Part shown: positions 6,214 to 13,285 of the stretch, piece after piece
Layout of the letters: every line of letters begins with the position of its first letter
Numbering within the stretch: position 1 is the first letter of the stretch
Assembly: GCA_020630355.1 (NCBI GenBank)
Contig: JAHDBO010000014.1
Location: 1 to 16,437 of the forward strand
Direction: 5' to 3'
Source of the DNA: Saprospiraceae bacterium
GTDB taxonomy: Bacteria > Bacteroidota > Bacteroidia > Chitinophagales > Saprospiraceae
Length of the DNA: 16,437 nt
Position numbers and translations under genes: made by a program
The notes under the pieces: model-generated
What the model saw: the letters and a program-made list of their open reading frames with translations, nothing else
The model's database searches: none
Told to the model about the DNA's origin: nothing

Positions 6214-8630
6214 TGGTCATGCCCGCACCCGATGGGAGAACCATCTGGCATCGCTTTGGCAGGCGCAGCTTTGAAGGCTTCAGGGTTTCTAAAGAAGCGT
6301 TCTATTTCCATTTTTAGATAAAGGTCATGCGCATCATTAGCTAAGCTGCCCAATCTGTTTTTCCAATCATTGATCTTGTATAAAACTGCTGCTCGTACAT
6401 AACTAGGAGCCTGCTGATTATTTGCTAGCTTTAGTAAATGATGGAGGTACAACTGTTCGTTTTGTTGAGCAATTGCTTTCTGATTGCCTTTGTACAGTCT
6501 AGTTTTTGCTTGAATGTTGGTGTGGATTTTATTGAGATATTGTTCCAAGCTCGTTCTGGTTGCGCCATTAGCATGTTGCTGATAAACTCTGGCTAATCTC
6601 TGAGGATGACAAAGAAAGGTCAATGTATTATTAGCGGCTGTTTCTGCTGCTGCCATCGCATCAAAAGTCATCCCTGTTCTGGCTTTGAAAAACTCCCTAC
6701 CTTTATCATATCCAAGCGGTTGTGGTGGTATTAAATTGGAAATATGAGAAGGCACTTCTAGAAATTCGGGCTTCATGGTTTGAAGCAATACATTTAGGGC
6801 TGCTGTTTGAGTATTTTGGTCGACTATTTTTCGTACGATTTGCCCATCACCCCTGACAGCATAGCTGTATTGCTCACCCCCGATTAACTTAGAAACCGCC
6901 TCCACCTGATAGCGGTGCATGAGGTATACAGGCACCAAAACTTTCTCAAGAGAAGCCATATTTTCTCCTTTCGGGATACTCTTTATCCCAAAATTGGCTA
7001 AAGATTGTTTTCGTAGGGCGATTAATCGAACGAGTTCGTCTGTTGGATTACTGCCATTGTCCCAAAGGTGTGCTGCTGGATGCGCACCACCTTGCGGACG
7101 GGCATCTGCATCAGATATGAATTGCAAACCTAGGCGACTATTTTCTGCTAGGATTTTCTGCAGTGCTTCGGCTTCATTTGTCCCTTCCGGGAAATCTTGA
7201 TAACCATAAATAATGGCGCGTTTGTCCCAGGCTCCGATTTTGTCATCATAAGCATTATCAAAATTGAGTTGTCCGTTTTTGTCAATACTGACCAAAGGAT
7301 GTGGATAATCCATGACGGATGTCCGCCCATCGGTAGAAGCAGCAAAATTATGCGCCAATCCTATCGTATGTCCCACTTCGTGTGCTGAGAGTTGGCGCAA
7401 TCTGGCGAGTGCCATTTCGAGCATCCTAGGGTCGGCATCCTTACCTTCCTCGAATGGAGAAAGCAAACCTTGAGCAATCAAATAATCTTGTCGAACCCTG
7501 AGCGAACCCAAGGAAACGTGCCCTTTGATGATTTCTCCCGTTCTAGGATCTTCCACGGATGCGCCATAGCTCCACCCTCTAGTAGACCGGTGTACCCACT
7601 GGATTAAATTATAGCGGACATCCATTGGGTCGGCATCTGCTGGAAACTCCTTGACTTGAAAAGCATCCTTGTACCCTGCTGCTTCGAAAGCTTGATTCCA
7701 CCAAGAAGCCCCTTCTATCAAGGCGGATTTTATCGGTTCGGGTGCACCTCTGTCCACGTAGTAAATGATGGGCTCTACGGCCTCACTTATTGCCGCACTT
7801 GGGTTTTTCTTTTCCAAACGATGTCTATTAATGAATTTTTTGACTAATGGAGCATCGATAGGCGTGGCATAATCCTGATAAGAAATACCAAAAAAGCCAG
7901 ACCTAGGGTCGAATGTTCTCTTTTTATATCCATCGTCTGGAAGTTGGACAAAAGAATGGTGCTGCCTCACCGTGATGGCAGAAGAAGTCGGGGCGACGGA
8001 GCGCAACCAAGCTCCCGTGGCATCACCCGTGAAAGTAAGCGTCGCTTCAAACTCTGTATTTTGTGGGAAACTTTTGGTCCTAGGGAGGTAGACAGCGGAA
8101 CGGCTTTTGTCTAGTTTGAAATTACCTTGACTGCGCTGTTTAAGCCGTTTGCTAACTCCATGAGCATCATGCATCAAGAAAGGCGTAAAATCTACCAAGT
8201 AATTGCCATTGTTGCTTTTTTCAATTTTAAAACCCCACAAAACAGAACGAGCAAAGGCTTGTGCTACGGAGGCGGTTTCTTCTGGATTGTCACTTTCGGC
8301 ACGATAGCCCAAGTTCCCTTGAACCATCAAAATCTTAGGGCCTACTTTTTCAAATCGGACGATTCGATTGTCTCCAAGCTGTCCTCTGTCCAAGCCAATA
8401 TCATTAGAGCCAACTCCTGCCGATAGCGAGTTTACATAAAGAAATTCTTGGTCAAGCTTGTCTATTTCCAACCAGATTTTCCCTGTATCATCATCCCAGT
8501 AAAAGTCGAAAAAACCTTCTTTCTTATCAAATGCTGCAACCGTTTGCTCGTAGTTTTTTTGTGGCTTTTGAGCTTGGCTCCATAAACAGAAAGGAAAGGA
8601 AAGTAAAAGTATAACGATGGAATTTTTCAT
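6210..8630 (-). CDS. Secreted zinc-dependent metalloprotease (DUF5117/DUF4953 type, metzincin motif)
   Basis: An 806-residue exported protein. The N-terminus is a Sec signal peptide (hydrophobic 4-18, likely cleavage after SQA at about 20). C15 lacks a lipobox, so this is probably not a lipoprotein. The N-terminal region (about 25-270) resembles the DUF5117/DUF5118 segments of the family. The catalytic domain has HEVGHTIGLAH (H417, E418, H421, H427), matching metzincin HExxHxxGxxH, and a Met-turn SVMDYP (438-443). The C-terminal half is alpha-rich and ends in GCGHDH. Homologues are frequent in Bacteroidota, usually periplasmic or outer-membrane associated; a physiological substrate is not known to me. 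The gene is convergent with prmC, sharing 4 bases at the stops, and divergent from the GMC oxidoreductase across a 154-base promoter region. It appears intact. Confidence 0.93.
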   Translation of the reverse strand: MKNSIVILLLSFPFCLWSQAQKPQKNYEQTVAAFDKKEGFFDFYWDDDTGKIWLEIDKLDQEFLYVNSLSAGVGSNDIGLDRGQLGDNRIVRFEKVGPKILMVQGNLGYRAESDNPEETASVAQAFARSVLWGFKIEKSNNGNYLVDFTPFLMHDAHGVSKRLKQRSQGNFKLDKSRSAVYLPRTKSFPQNTEFEATLTFTGDATGAWLRSVAPTSSAITVRQHHSFVQLPDDGYKKRTFDPRSGFFGISYQDYATPIDAPLVKKFINRHRLEKKNPSAAISEAVEPIIYYVDRGAPEPIKSALIEGASWWNQAFEAAGYKDAFQVKEFPADADPMDVRYNLIQWVHRSTRGWSYGASVEDPRTGEIIKGHVSLGSLRVRQDYLIAQGLLSPFEEGKDADPRMLEMALARLRQLSAHEVGHTIGLAHNFAASTDGRTSVMDYPHPLVSIDKNGQLNFDNAYDDKIGAWDKRAIIYGYQDFPEGTNEAEALQKILAENSRLGLQFISDADARPQGGAHPAAHLWDNGSNPTDELVRLIALRKQSLANFGIKSIPKGENMASLEKVLVPVYLMHRYQVEAVSKLIGGEQYSYAVRGDGQIVRKIVDQNTQTAALNVLLQTMKPEFLEVPSHISNLIPPQPLGYDKGREFFKARTGMTFDAMAAAETAANNTLTFLCHPQRLARVYQQHANGATRTSLEQYLNKIHTNIQAKTRLYKGNQKAIAQQNEQLYLHHLLKLANNQQAPSYVRAAVLYKINDWKNRLGSLANDAHDLYLKMEIERFFRNPEAFKAAPAKAMPDGSPIGCGHDH

Positions 8631-8665
8631 ATCAGGTAAAATGATTGATTGAAATGATATAAGAA

Positions 8666-8673
8666 CAAATTAA
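8666..8673 (-). promoter_or_regulatory. Candidate -7 element for the metalloprotease gene
   Basis: Read on the minus strand, TTAATTTG differs from TAnnTTTG at one position. It would start transcription about 30 bases before the ATG at 8630. No clear -33 partner was found, so the call is tentative. Confidence 0.25.
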
Positions 8674-8720
8674 AGAAATATTATGAATTAACACCATAGA
8701 GAATTTTTATTTCAAAAAAG

Positions 8721-8744
8721 TGATAAATAAGCTTATATTTATCA
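8721..8744. promoter_or_regulatory. Inverted repeat, candidate operator upstream of the GMC oxidoreductase
   Basis: TGATAAATA (8721-8729) and TATTTATCA (8736-8744) are perfect 9-base arms with a 6-base spacer. A second palindrome, ATAAGCTTAT (8727-8736), is embedded. TATATTTA (8734-8741), a 7-of-8 match to the -7 consensus, lies within the repeat and would give a leader of about 37 bases for the GMC gene. Symmetry, size and overlap with the promoter suit a dimeric repressor such as the TetR protein encoded downstream; this link is inferred. Confidence 0.45.
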
Positions 8745-8784
8745 AACACAAGGGGCTATTGACCAATCAAAATTTCAATTCTGT

Positions 8785-10434
8785 ATGAGTGCTTACGACT
8801 ATATCATTATCGGGGCAGGTTCTGCTGGCTGTGTGCTAGCCAATCGCTTGTCTGCTGACCCTTCCAACAGTGTCCTGCTGCTAGAAGCAGGAGGGAAAGA
8901 TAGCCATCCTTACATTCATATCCCAGGTGCTTATTGTGAACTGTTCAGGGGGGATTTGGATTGGCAATATTGGTCCGAGCCACAAGAACACGTAGATAAT
9001 CGACGCATTTATTTGCCTAGGGGCAAAACACTGGGAGGTTGCAGTTCGACTAATGCGATGGCTTACGTAAGGGGGAATAAAGAAGATTATAATGATTGGT
9101 CCAATATGGGCAATGAAGGCTGGTCTTATGGTGAGGTGCTGCCTTATTTCAAAAAATCGGAGCATAATGAGCAGGCTGGTAAAATGGATGCAGGCTATCA
9201 CGGAACGGGAGGAGAGCTGAACGTAACACATTCAACGGCTTATACTACTAAATTTGGGGATGCTTTTATTGAAGCAGGCTTAGATTTGGGTTTGCCAGAT
9301 AATCAAGATTATAATGGTGCTCGGCAAGAAGGCGTCGGTCGATTTCAGTTTACGACCAAAAAAGGGAAGCGGCATAGTGGCGCAGTCGCATTTTTGAAGC
9401 CTGTGATGAGCCGCCCTAACTTGACGGTGCGGACAAAGGCGCAGGTAGAGCGCATTGAAATCAAAAATGGAAAAGCGACGGGAGTGACATTCAGAAGTGG
9501 CAATAAAAGCCCACAAACCATCTCTTGCCAAAAAGAAGTGATTCTCTCGGCAGGTGCATTTAACTCACCACAGATATTGATGTGCTCAGGCGTGGGTTCT
9601 AAAGCAGAATTAAGCCGCAGTGGCATCGAATGTAAACATGAGCTGGAAGGGGTGGGCAAGAACCTGCAAGACCATTTATTCTATGCGATAAGCTATGCTT
9701 CCAAAGAACAGGATGGGCTCAATCATTTCAATAAAACGTTCCCAAAGATAGGCGCGCTAGGACAGTATTTCTTCCAAGGTAAAGGTGCGCTTACGGCAAG
9801 CCCGCTAGAGGCTTTTGCTTTCTTCTCTGTCAATGACCCAACGGGAAGAGTCGATACAGAATTTCATTTTGCACCCATGCACATAGGGAAAGGTTATGAT
9901 TATGATATGTACGATTTGAGTACTTATCCTGATTATGATGGCTATACAATACTGCCTGGTCTACTGCGTCCAAAAAGTAGGGGCTACGTCACTCTAAGGA
10001 GCAAAGACCCTAAAGCGGCCCCGATTATTCAGCCCAATTTCTTATCGGAGGAAGAAGATTTGATGGTCTTGTTGAAATCGGGGAAAAAGGCATTGGAGTT
10101 TCTGAAGCATCCAGCGATGAAACGCCATGCGAAGGAACGGCTTTCTCCACCAGACACTTCTGATGAGGGCATTATCCAACATATCAAAAAATCTCTAGAA
10201 ACAATTTATCACCCCGTCGGTACTTGCAAAATGGGGAACGATGAAATGGCGGTAGTCGATAAGGAGTTGAGGGTGTATGGTATAGAAGGCTTGAGGGTGG
10301 TGGATGCGTCCATCATGCCAACGATTGTCTCTGGAAACACCAATGCGCCTGTTTATATGATTGCTGAAAAAGCAGCAGACATGATTCTTGGAAAAGTAAC
10401 TGTGGCTTCCGCCAAAAAAGAGGAAATAGTTTGA
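8785..10434 (+). CDS. GMC-family FAD-dependent oxidoreductase (choline dehydrogenase-like)
   Basis: A 549-residue flavoprotein of the glucose-methanol-choline family, oxidising an alcohol to an aldehyde or beyond. The N-terminal FAD fold is clear: YIIIGAGSAG with G10, G12, G15 and E34 in LLLEAGG. The GMC signature 1 region (LPRGKTLGGCSSTNAMAYVRG) starts near residue 78, and signature 2 is in GAFNSPQILMCSGVG. The catalytic C-terminal part has H476 in YHPVGTCKMG (475-484) and N520 in SGNTNAPVYMIAEKAADMI, the His/Asn pair of choline dehydrogenases and alcohol dehydrogenases of this family. Length matches BetA-type enzymes. No betaine-aldehyde dehydrogenase or transporter lies nearby, so choline is not assured and an aliphatic alcohol is equally possible. 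The TetR regulator encoded 24 bases downstream is a likely local controller, and an inverted repeat lies just upstream. Confidence 0.9.
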   Translation: MSAYDYIIIGAGSAGCVLANRLSADPSNSVLLLEAGGKDSHPYIHIPGAYCELFRGDLDWQYWSEPQEHVDNRRIYLPRGKTLGGCSSTNAMAYVRGNKEDYNDWSNMGNEGWSYGEVLPYFKKSEHNEQAGKMDAGYHGTGGELNVTHSTAYTTKFGDAFIEAGLDLGLPDNQDYNGARQEGVGRFQFTTKKGKRHSGAVAFLKPVMSRPNLTVRTKAQVERIEIKNGKATGVTFRSGNKSPQTISCQKEVILSAGAFNSPQILMCSGVGSKAELSRSGIECKHELEGVGKNLQDHLFYAISYASKEQDGLNHFNKTFPKIGALGQYFFQGKGALTASPLEAFAFFSVNDPTGRVDTEFHFAPMHIGKGYDYDMYDLSTYPDYDGYTILPGLLRPKSRGYVTLRSKDPKAAPIIQPNFLSEEEDLMVLLKSGKKALEFLKHPAMKRHAKERLSPPDTSDEGIIQHIKKSLETIYHPVGTCKMGNDEMAVVDKELRVYGIEGLRVVDASIMPTIVSGNTNAPVYMIAEKAADMILGKVTVASAKKEEIV

Positions 10435-10442
10435 TATTTTTG
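10435..10442 (+). promoter_or_regulatory. Possible separate -7 element for the TetR gene
   Basis: TATTTTTG matches TAnnTTTG exactly and begins right after the GMC stop codon. It would start transcription about 10 bases before the proposed ATT start of the TetR gene. A -33 element at the right distance is lacking, so read-through from the GMC gene is equally likely. Confidence 0.3.
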
Positions 10443-10452
10443 CGAAAGCAAA
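10439..10452 (+). repeat. Mini-hairpin with GAAA tetraloop before the TetR gene
   Basis: TTTGC (10439-10443), GAAA (10444-10447) and GCAAA (10448-10452) form a 5-base stem closed by a GNRA-type loop. The core GCGAAAGC is known to fold unusually stably. It ends six bases before the proposed ATT start codon, so it could affect translation initiation. No T-tract follows. Confidence 0.4.
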
Positions 10453-10458
10453 TAAACA

Positions 10459-11031
10459 ATTCCTATCAATCGTAAAGAGACTATATTAAACACTGCTGCC
10501 CAGCTATTTCGACGAAATGGCTACAGTGCCACTTCTATGCGGGATATTGCGAAAGCAGTGGGAGTGGAAGCGCCTAGCTTGTACAATCACATCAAATCGA
10601 AGCAAGAAATCTTAGCGGAGTTGCTGATGGACATTGCGGATGAGTTTATTACGGGCATGGGAGAAGTGGAACGGATGGATGCCAAACATCAGGCTAAAGT
10701 AGAGGCCTTGATTGGCTTGCATGTGCGTATTTCTTTCATTAAGCGAGATGCTATTTCTCTATTGACGCACGACTGGAGGCAGTTGAAAGAACCAACCTTG
10801 ACGGAGTTTGTGCAAATTCGGCAGGATTATGAAGACCGATTTTTGAGGATCATCAAAATGGGGATTGAAGAAGATGAATTCAAGGATATTCACCCTGATG
10901 TGGCGCTCTTTTCATTATTGTCCACCTTGCGCTGGCTGCACGTACGCTATGGTAAAAAAGACATATTGAGCATCGAAGAGATGACGCTCCAACTCAAGCG
11001 TGCCTTAATGGGGGGAGTACTCAAAAATTGA
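10459..11031 (+). CDS. TetR/AcrR-family transcriptional regulator with probable ATT start
   Basis: From the proposed start the protein has 190 residues. The first helices and helix-turn-helix follow the TetR pattern: RKETILNTAAQLFRRNGYSA (residues 5-24), then SMRDIAKAVGVEAPSLYNHI (26-45) and KSKQEIL. The all-helical ligand domain (about 60-190, TetR_C_33-like, as in KstR2 relatives) seems complete. The frame closes with TAA at 10453-10455, and no ATG, GTG or TTG occurs before the ATG at 10537. That ATG would remove helix 1 and most of helix 2, so it is unlikely to be the true start. ATT at 10459 gives MPINRKETIL, a natural TetR N-terminus; ATC at 10465 is the other choice. A base error at the start codon cannot be excluded. 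The gene lies 24 bases after the GMC oxidoreductase and probably represses that unit in response to a ligand, perhaps an acyl-CoA. Confidence 0.85.
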   Translation: MPINRKETILNTAAQLFRRNGYSATSMRDIAKAVGVEAPSLYNHIKSKQEILAELLMDIADEFITGMGEVERMDAKHQAKVEALIGLHVRISFIKRDAISLLTHDWRQLKEPTLTEFVQIRQDYEDRFLRIIKMGIEEDEFKDIHPDVALFSLLSTLRWLHVRYGKKDILSIEEMTLQLKRALMGGVLKN

Positions 11032-11077
11032 TATTGGCTTAACCAAAAATTAATACGACTTAGTCTGTACTAGTGCT

Positions 11078-11085
11078 TATATTTG
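11078..11085 (+). promoter_or_regulatory. -7 element for the two-component operon
   Basis: TATATTTG matches TAnnTTTG exactly, 32 bases before the ATG at 11110, predicting transcription from about 11091. This placement argues against the upstream in-frame TTG at 11083, which overlaps the element itself. The -33 region is weak. Confidence 0.55.
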
Positions 11086-11109
11086 TGGCTCAACAATTTC
11101 CATTCTACA

Positions 11110-11796
11110 ATGGCTGATAAGTCTTATAAAATTTTAGTGGTTGATGATGAGGAAGATATTCTAGAGTTCCTCAGCTACAACCTCAAAAAAGACGGCTATC
11201 AAGTCTACTCCGCATCCAATGGGCAAGAAGCGATTGACCAAGCCAAACGAGTGGATCCTGATTTAATCATTTTAGATATCATGATGCCCGAACTAGATGG
11301 CATAGAGGTATGTAGCCGCCTGAGAGAAGACGAACGATTTGCTGAGACCGTCATTGCCTTTTTGACGGCTAGAAATGAGGAGTTCTCTCAAATCGTAGGC
11401 TTTGACGCTGGAGCTGATGATTATATTACCAAGCCTATCAAACCGAGGGTTTTTCTTAGTAGGGTCAAGGCATTGCTAAGAAGAAAAGGAGGCAACGAAG
11501 AAGGCAAAACGACAATACAAAAGTTTGGAGACTTAGAAATAGACCGAGAACGCTACCTTGTGATTAAAGAAGGGGTCGAGATTGTGTTGGCCAGAAAGGA
11601 GTTTGAATTGTTGTCCCTGCTAGCTTCCAAACCTGGGAAGGTTTTCAATCGAGAAAAGATATACACCAAAGTCTGGGGTACAGATGTGATTGTAGGGAAC
11701 AGGACGATAGACGTACACATCCGAAAAGTCAGAGAGAAGATAGGAGATAATTATATTAAAACGGTTAAAGGAATCGGATATAAGTTCGAGTTTTAA
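11110..11796 (+). CDS. OmpR/PhoB-family response regulator
   Basis: A 228-residue cytosolic DNA-binding response regulator. The receiver domain shows the acidic pair in ILVVDDEEDI, the phospho-acceptor Asp in LIILDIMMPELDG (near residue 53), the Thr in AFLTARNEE and the Lys in DYITKPIKP. The C-terminal winged helix-turn-helix includes ELLSLLASKPGKVFNREKI, VWGTD, RTIDVHIRKVREKIG and the terminal KTVKGIGYKF. The ATG at 11110 is chosen because the promoter motif covers the alternative TTG at 11083, and the residues between lack family similarity. It lies five bases upstream of the histidine kinase gene, so the two form an operon. By resemblance to PhoB/PhoP types it may control phosphate or envelope functions, but the targets cannot be read here. 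Confidence 0.93.
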   Translation: MADKSYKILVVDDEEDILEFLSYNLKKDGYQVYSASNGQEAIDQAKRVDPDLIILDIMMPELDGIEVCSRLREDERFAETVIAFLTARNEEFSQIVGFDAGADDYITKPIKPRVFLSRVKALLRRKGGNEEGKTTIQKFGDLEIDRERYLVIKEGVEIVLARKEFELLSLLASKPGKVFNREKIYTKVWGTDVIVGNRTIDVHIRKVREKIGDNYIKTVKGIGYKFEF

Positions 11797-11801
11797 GGTG
11801 T

Positions 11802-12848
11802 ATGAAAAATCCAACCCCTTACCAATTGGCAGTTTACGCCTCTTTGTTTATCGCTGGTGCGGTGGCATTGGTGCTTTCCATCCTCTACGTTTTCCACTTC
11901 TTGCAAATTAGTTTTTTCTGGATACCTATGGTCTCCCTTCTCGTCTTTTTGGTTTCTTTCCAATCCGTCAAAAGGGTTTTGGAAACCTACATTTATCGAA
12001 AGATAAAATTGATTTATAAGTCGATTCATCGCTCCAAGATGAAGTCCGATGATAAAAATACCAATGTAGATTTACGGACGGATATTATTGATGAAGTAGA
12101 GCGAGAAGTAGCCGAATGGGCCAATGACAGAAGTGATGAGATTGAACGATTGAAAAGCCTAGAAGCGTACCGCAGAGATTTCTTGGGAAATATCTCCCAT
12201 GAATTGAAGACCCCGATTTTTAATATCCAAGGATACTTGGAGACACTGCTCGAAGGAGGTATTGATGACGAGGAAATCAATATCCCTTATTTGGAAAAAG
12301 CATCTAAAAACGTCGATAGATTACATAGTATCGTCCAAGATTTGGAATCTATCGCTCGAATGGAATCGGGGAAATTACAGATGGATTTTCAAGTGTTTGA
12401 TTTGAAGGTACTAACAACGGAGGTGTTGGACGAGATGGAGTTTAAAGCGCAAAAGCGAGGCATTGCACTGCAATTTAAAGAAGGAGCAAGCAAACCGTAT
12501 AGAGTGCTAGCGGACCGTGAAAATATCAGGATTGTACTAGTCAACCTTATTTCCAATTCCATCAAATATGGTAAGCGTGGAGGACTGACGCAAGTTGGTT
12601 TCTATGATATGGACACCTTTATATTAGTCGAAGTAGCTGATAATGGATTGGGTATTCCAGAGGATGCTGTTCCTAGGGTTTTTGAGCGGTTTTATCGAGT
12701 AGATAAGAGTCGCTCCAGAGACCAAGGTGGGACTGGATTGGGACTGGCCATCGTCAAACATATTATCGAATCCCATAAGCAAACGGTCAATGTCCGCAGC
12801 ACCGTCAATGTCGGTTCTACTTTTGGGTTCACCTTAAAGAGGGAATAG
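11802..12848 (+). CDS. PhoR-like sensor histidine kinase without a large sensor domain
   Basis: A 348-residue membrane kinase, the partner of the preceding response regulator. Two closely spaced membrane segments (about 9-32 and 36-55) form a hairpin with almost no periplasmic loop. A linker of about 60 residues leads to the HisKA domain with H133 in ISHELKTP. The ATPase domain has the N box NLISNSIKYG (248-257), G1 DNGLGIP (280-286), F box FERFYRVDKS (294-303) and G2 GGTGLGLAI (309-317). All catalytic elements look intact. No HAMP or PAS domain is obvious, so the signal may come from the membrane itself or from a partner protein; this is inferred. The start follows the regulator's stop by five bases. 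Confidence 0.93.
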   Translation: MKNPTPYQLAVYASLFIAGAVALVLSILYVFHFLQISFFWIPMVSLLVFLVSFQSVKRVLETYIYRKIKLIYKSIHRSKMKSDDKNTNVDLRTDIIDEVEREVAEWANDRSDEIERLKSLEAYRRDFLGNISHELKTPIFNIQGYLETLLEGGIDDEEINIPYLEKASKNVDRLHSIVQDLESIARMESGKLQMDFQVFDLKVLTTEVLDEMEFKAQKRGIALQFKEGASKPYRVLADRENIRIVLVNLISNSIKYGKRGGLTQVGFYDMDTFILVEVADNGLGIPEDAVPRVFERFYRVDKSRSRDQGGTGLGLAIVKHIIESHKQTVNVRSTVNVGSTFGFTLKRE

Positions 12849-12866
12849 GCGCTTTTGTGCTTAAAA

Positions 12867-12935
12867 AAGCTAGAATTGTTACGCTTGAATTTCCTTTTTT
12901 ACTAGCTTCGTGTTTTTATTTCTTTTTGTTTTTGG
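12867..12935 (+). terminator. Possible weak terminator after the histidine kinase
   Basis: AAGCTAG (12867-12873) and CTAGCTT (12902-12908) are perfect 7-base arms around a 28-base loop, followed after three bases by a T-rich tail (GTTTTTATTTCTTTTTG). The long loop makes it weak. A nearer 6-base stem, GCTTTT/AAAAGC (12851-12870), could contribute. Confidence 0.3.
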
Positions 12936-13027
12936 TGGAATGACGAATAATGTTTTATTTAGAATATTTGTCAGGAAATTGCACTGATTTAAAATAAAAA
13001 TTTTACGAAAAGTATAAAATATTAATT

Positions 13028-13035
13028 TAAATTTG
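13028..13035 (+). promoter_or_regulatory. -7 element for the CcmD-GDH operon
   Basis: TAAATTTG matches TAnnTTTG exactly, 29 bases before the ATG at 13064, predicting a leader of roughly 22 bases. The -33 region has only T-runs near 13001-13005. Confidence 0.45.
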
Positions 13036-13038
13036 CTT

Positions 13039-13057
13039 TTGGATTAAAGAAATCCAA
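13039..13057 (+). repeat. Inverted repeat in the CcmD-GDH leader
   Basis: TTGGATT (13039-13045) and AATCCAA (13051-13057) are perfect 7-base arms with a 5-base spacer. They fill the predicted leader between the transcription start and the start codon, ending six bases before the ATG at 13064. It could be an operator or an RNA hairpin affecting translation. Confidence 0.4.
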
Positions 13058-13063
13058 TTTGAT

Positions 13064-13285
13064 ATGAAATTGAAATCTTTGAGATTATTCCTAACCACTT
13101 TACTAACTGTAATTGCTTCTTTAGCTTTTGGACAGGCAGAAAACAACGATTTTTTACGAAGTACGGGTAAGATTTATGTCGTCGTGGCCGTACTGGTATG
13201 TACATTTATTGGAATTGTTGCCCTGCTCGTTTATTTGGAAAGAAGAATTGCCAAATTAGAAAAAGAATTACAAGACAATGAGTAA
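13064..13285 (+). CDS. CcmD-family small membrane protein
   Basis: A 73-residue protein with an N-terminal signal-like hydrophobic segment (about 5-22, ending near AFGQ), a short polar stretch with the family-like FLRSTGKIYVVVAVL, a second membrane helix (about 36-56) and a charged tail (ERRIAKLEKELQDNE) likely to form a short coiled coil. It resembles the alternative CcmD family of Bacteroidota, small partners of the heme-export and cytochrome c maturation machinery. No other ccm gene lies in this window, so the function is by family resemblance only. Its last 8 bases overlap the start of the dehydrogenase gene, which suggests translational coupling. The chosen ATG lies 29 bases after a consensus -7 element. 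Confidence 0.75.
   Translation: MKLKSLRLFLTTLLTVIASLAFGQAENNDFLRSTGKIYVVVAVLVCTFIGIVALLVYLERRIAKLEKELQDNE

Noticed and set aside
6919..8426. Several plus-strand frames of 63-99 codons inside the metalloprotease gene
   Set aside because: All are shadows of an intact 806-codon gene with clear catalytic motifs on the other strand.
11083..11109. TTG start nine codons upstream for the OmpR-type regulator
   Set aside because: It overlaps an exact -7 element, so the transcript would begin downstream of it; the ATG at 11110 fits the family N-terminus.
11793..12029. 78-codon minus-strand frame opposite the histidine kinase start
   Set aside because: It lies wholly opposite well-supported kinase coding sequence and has no domain signal.
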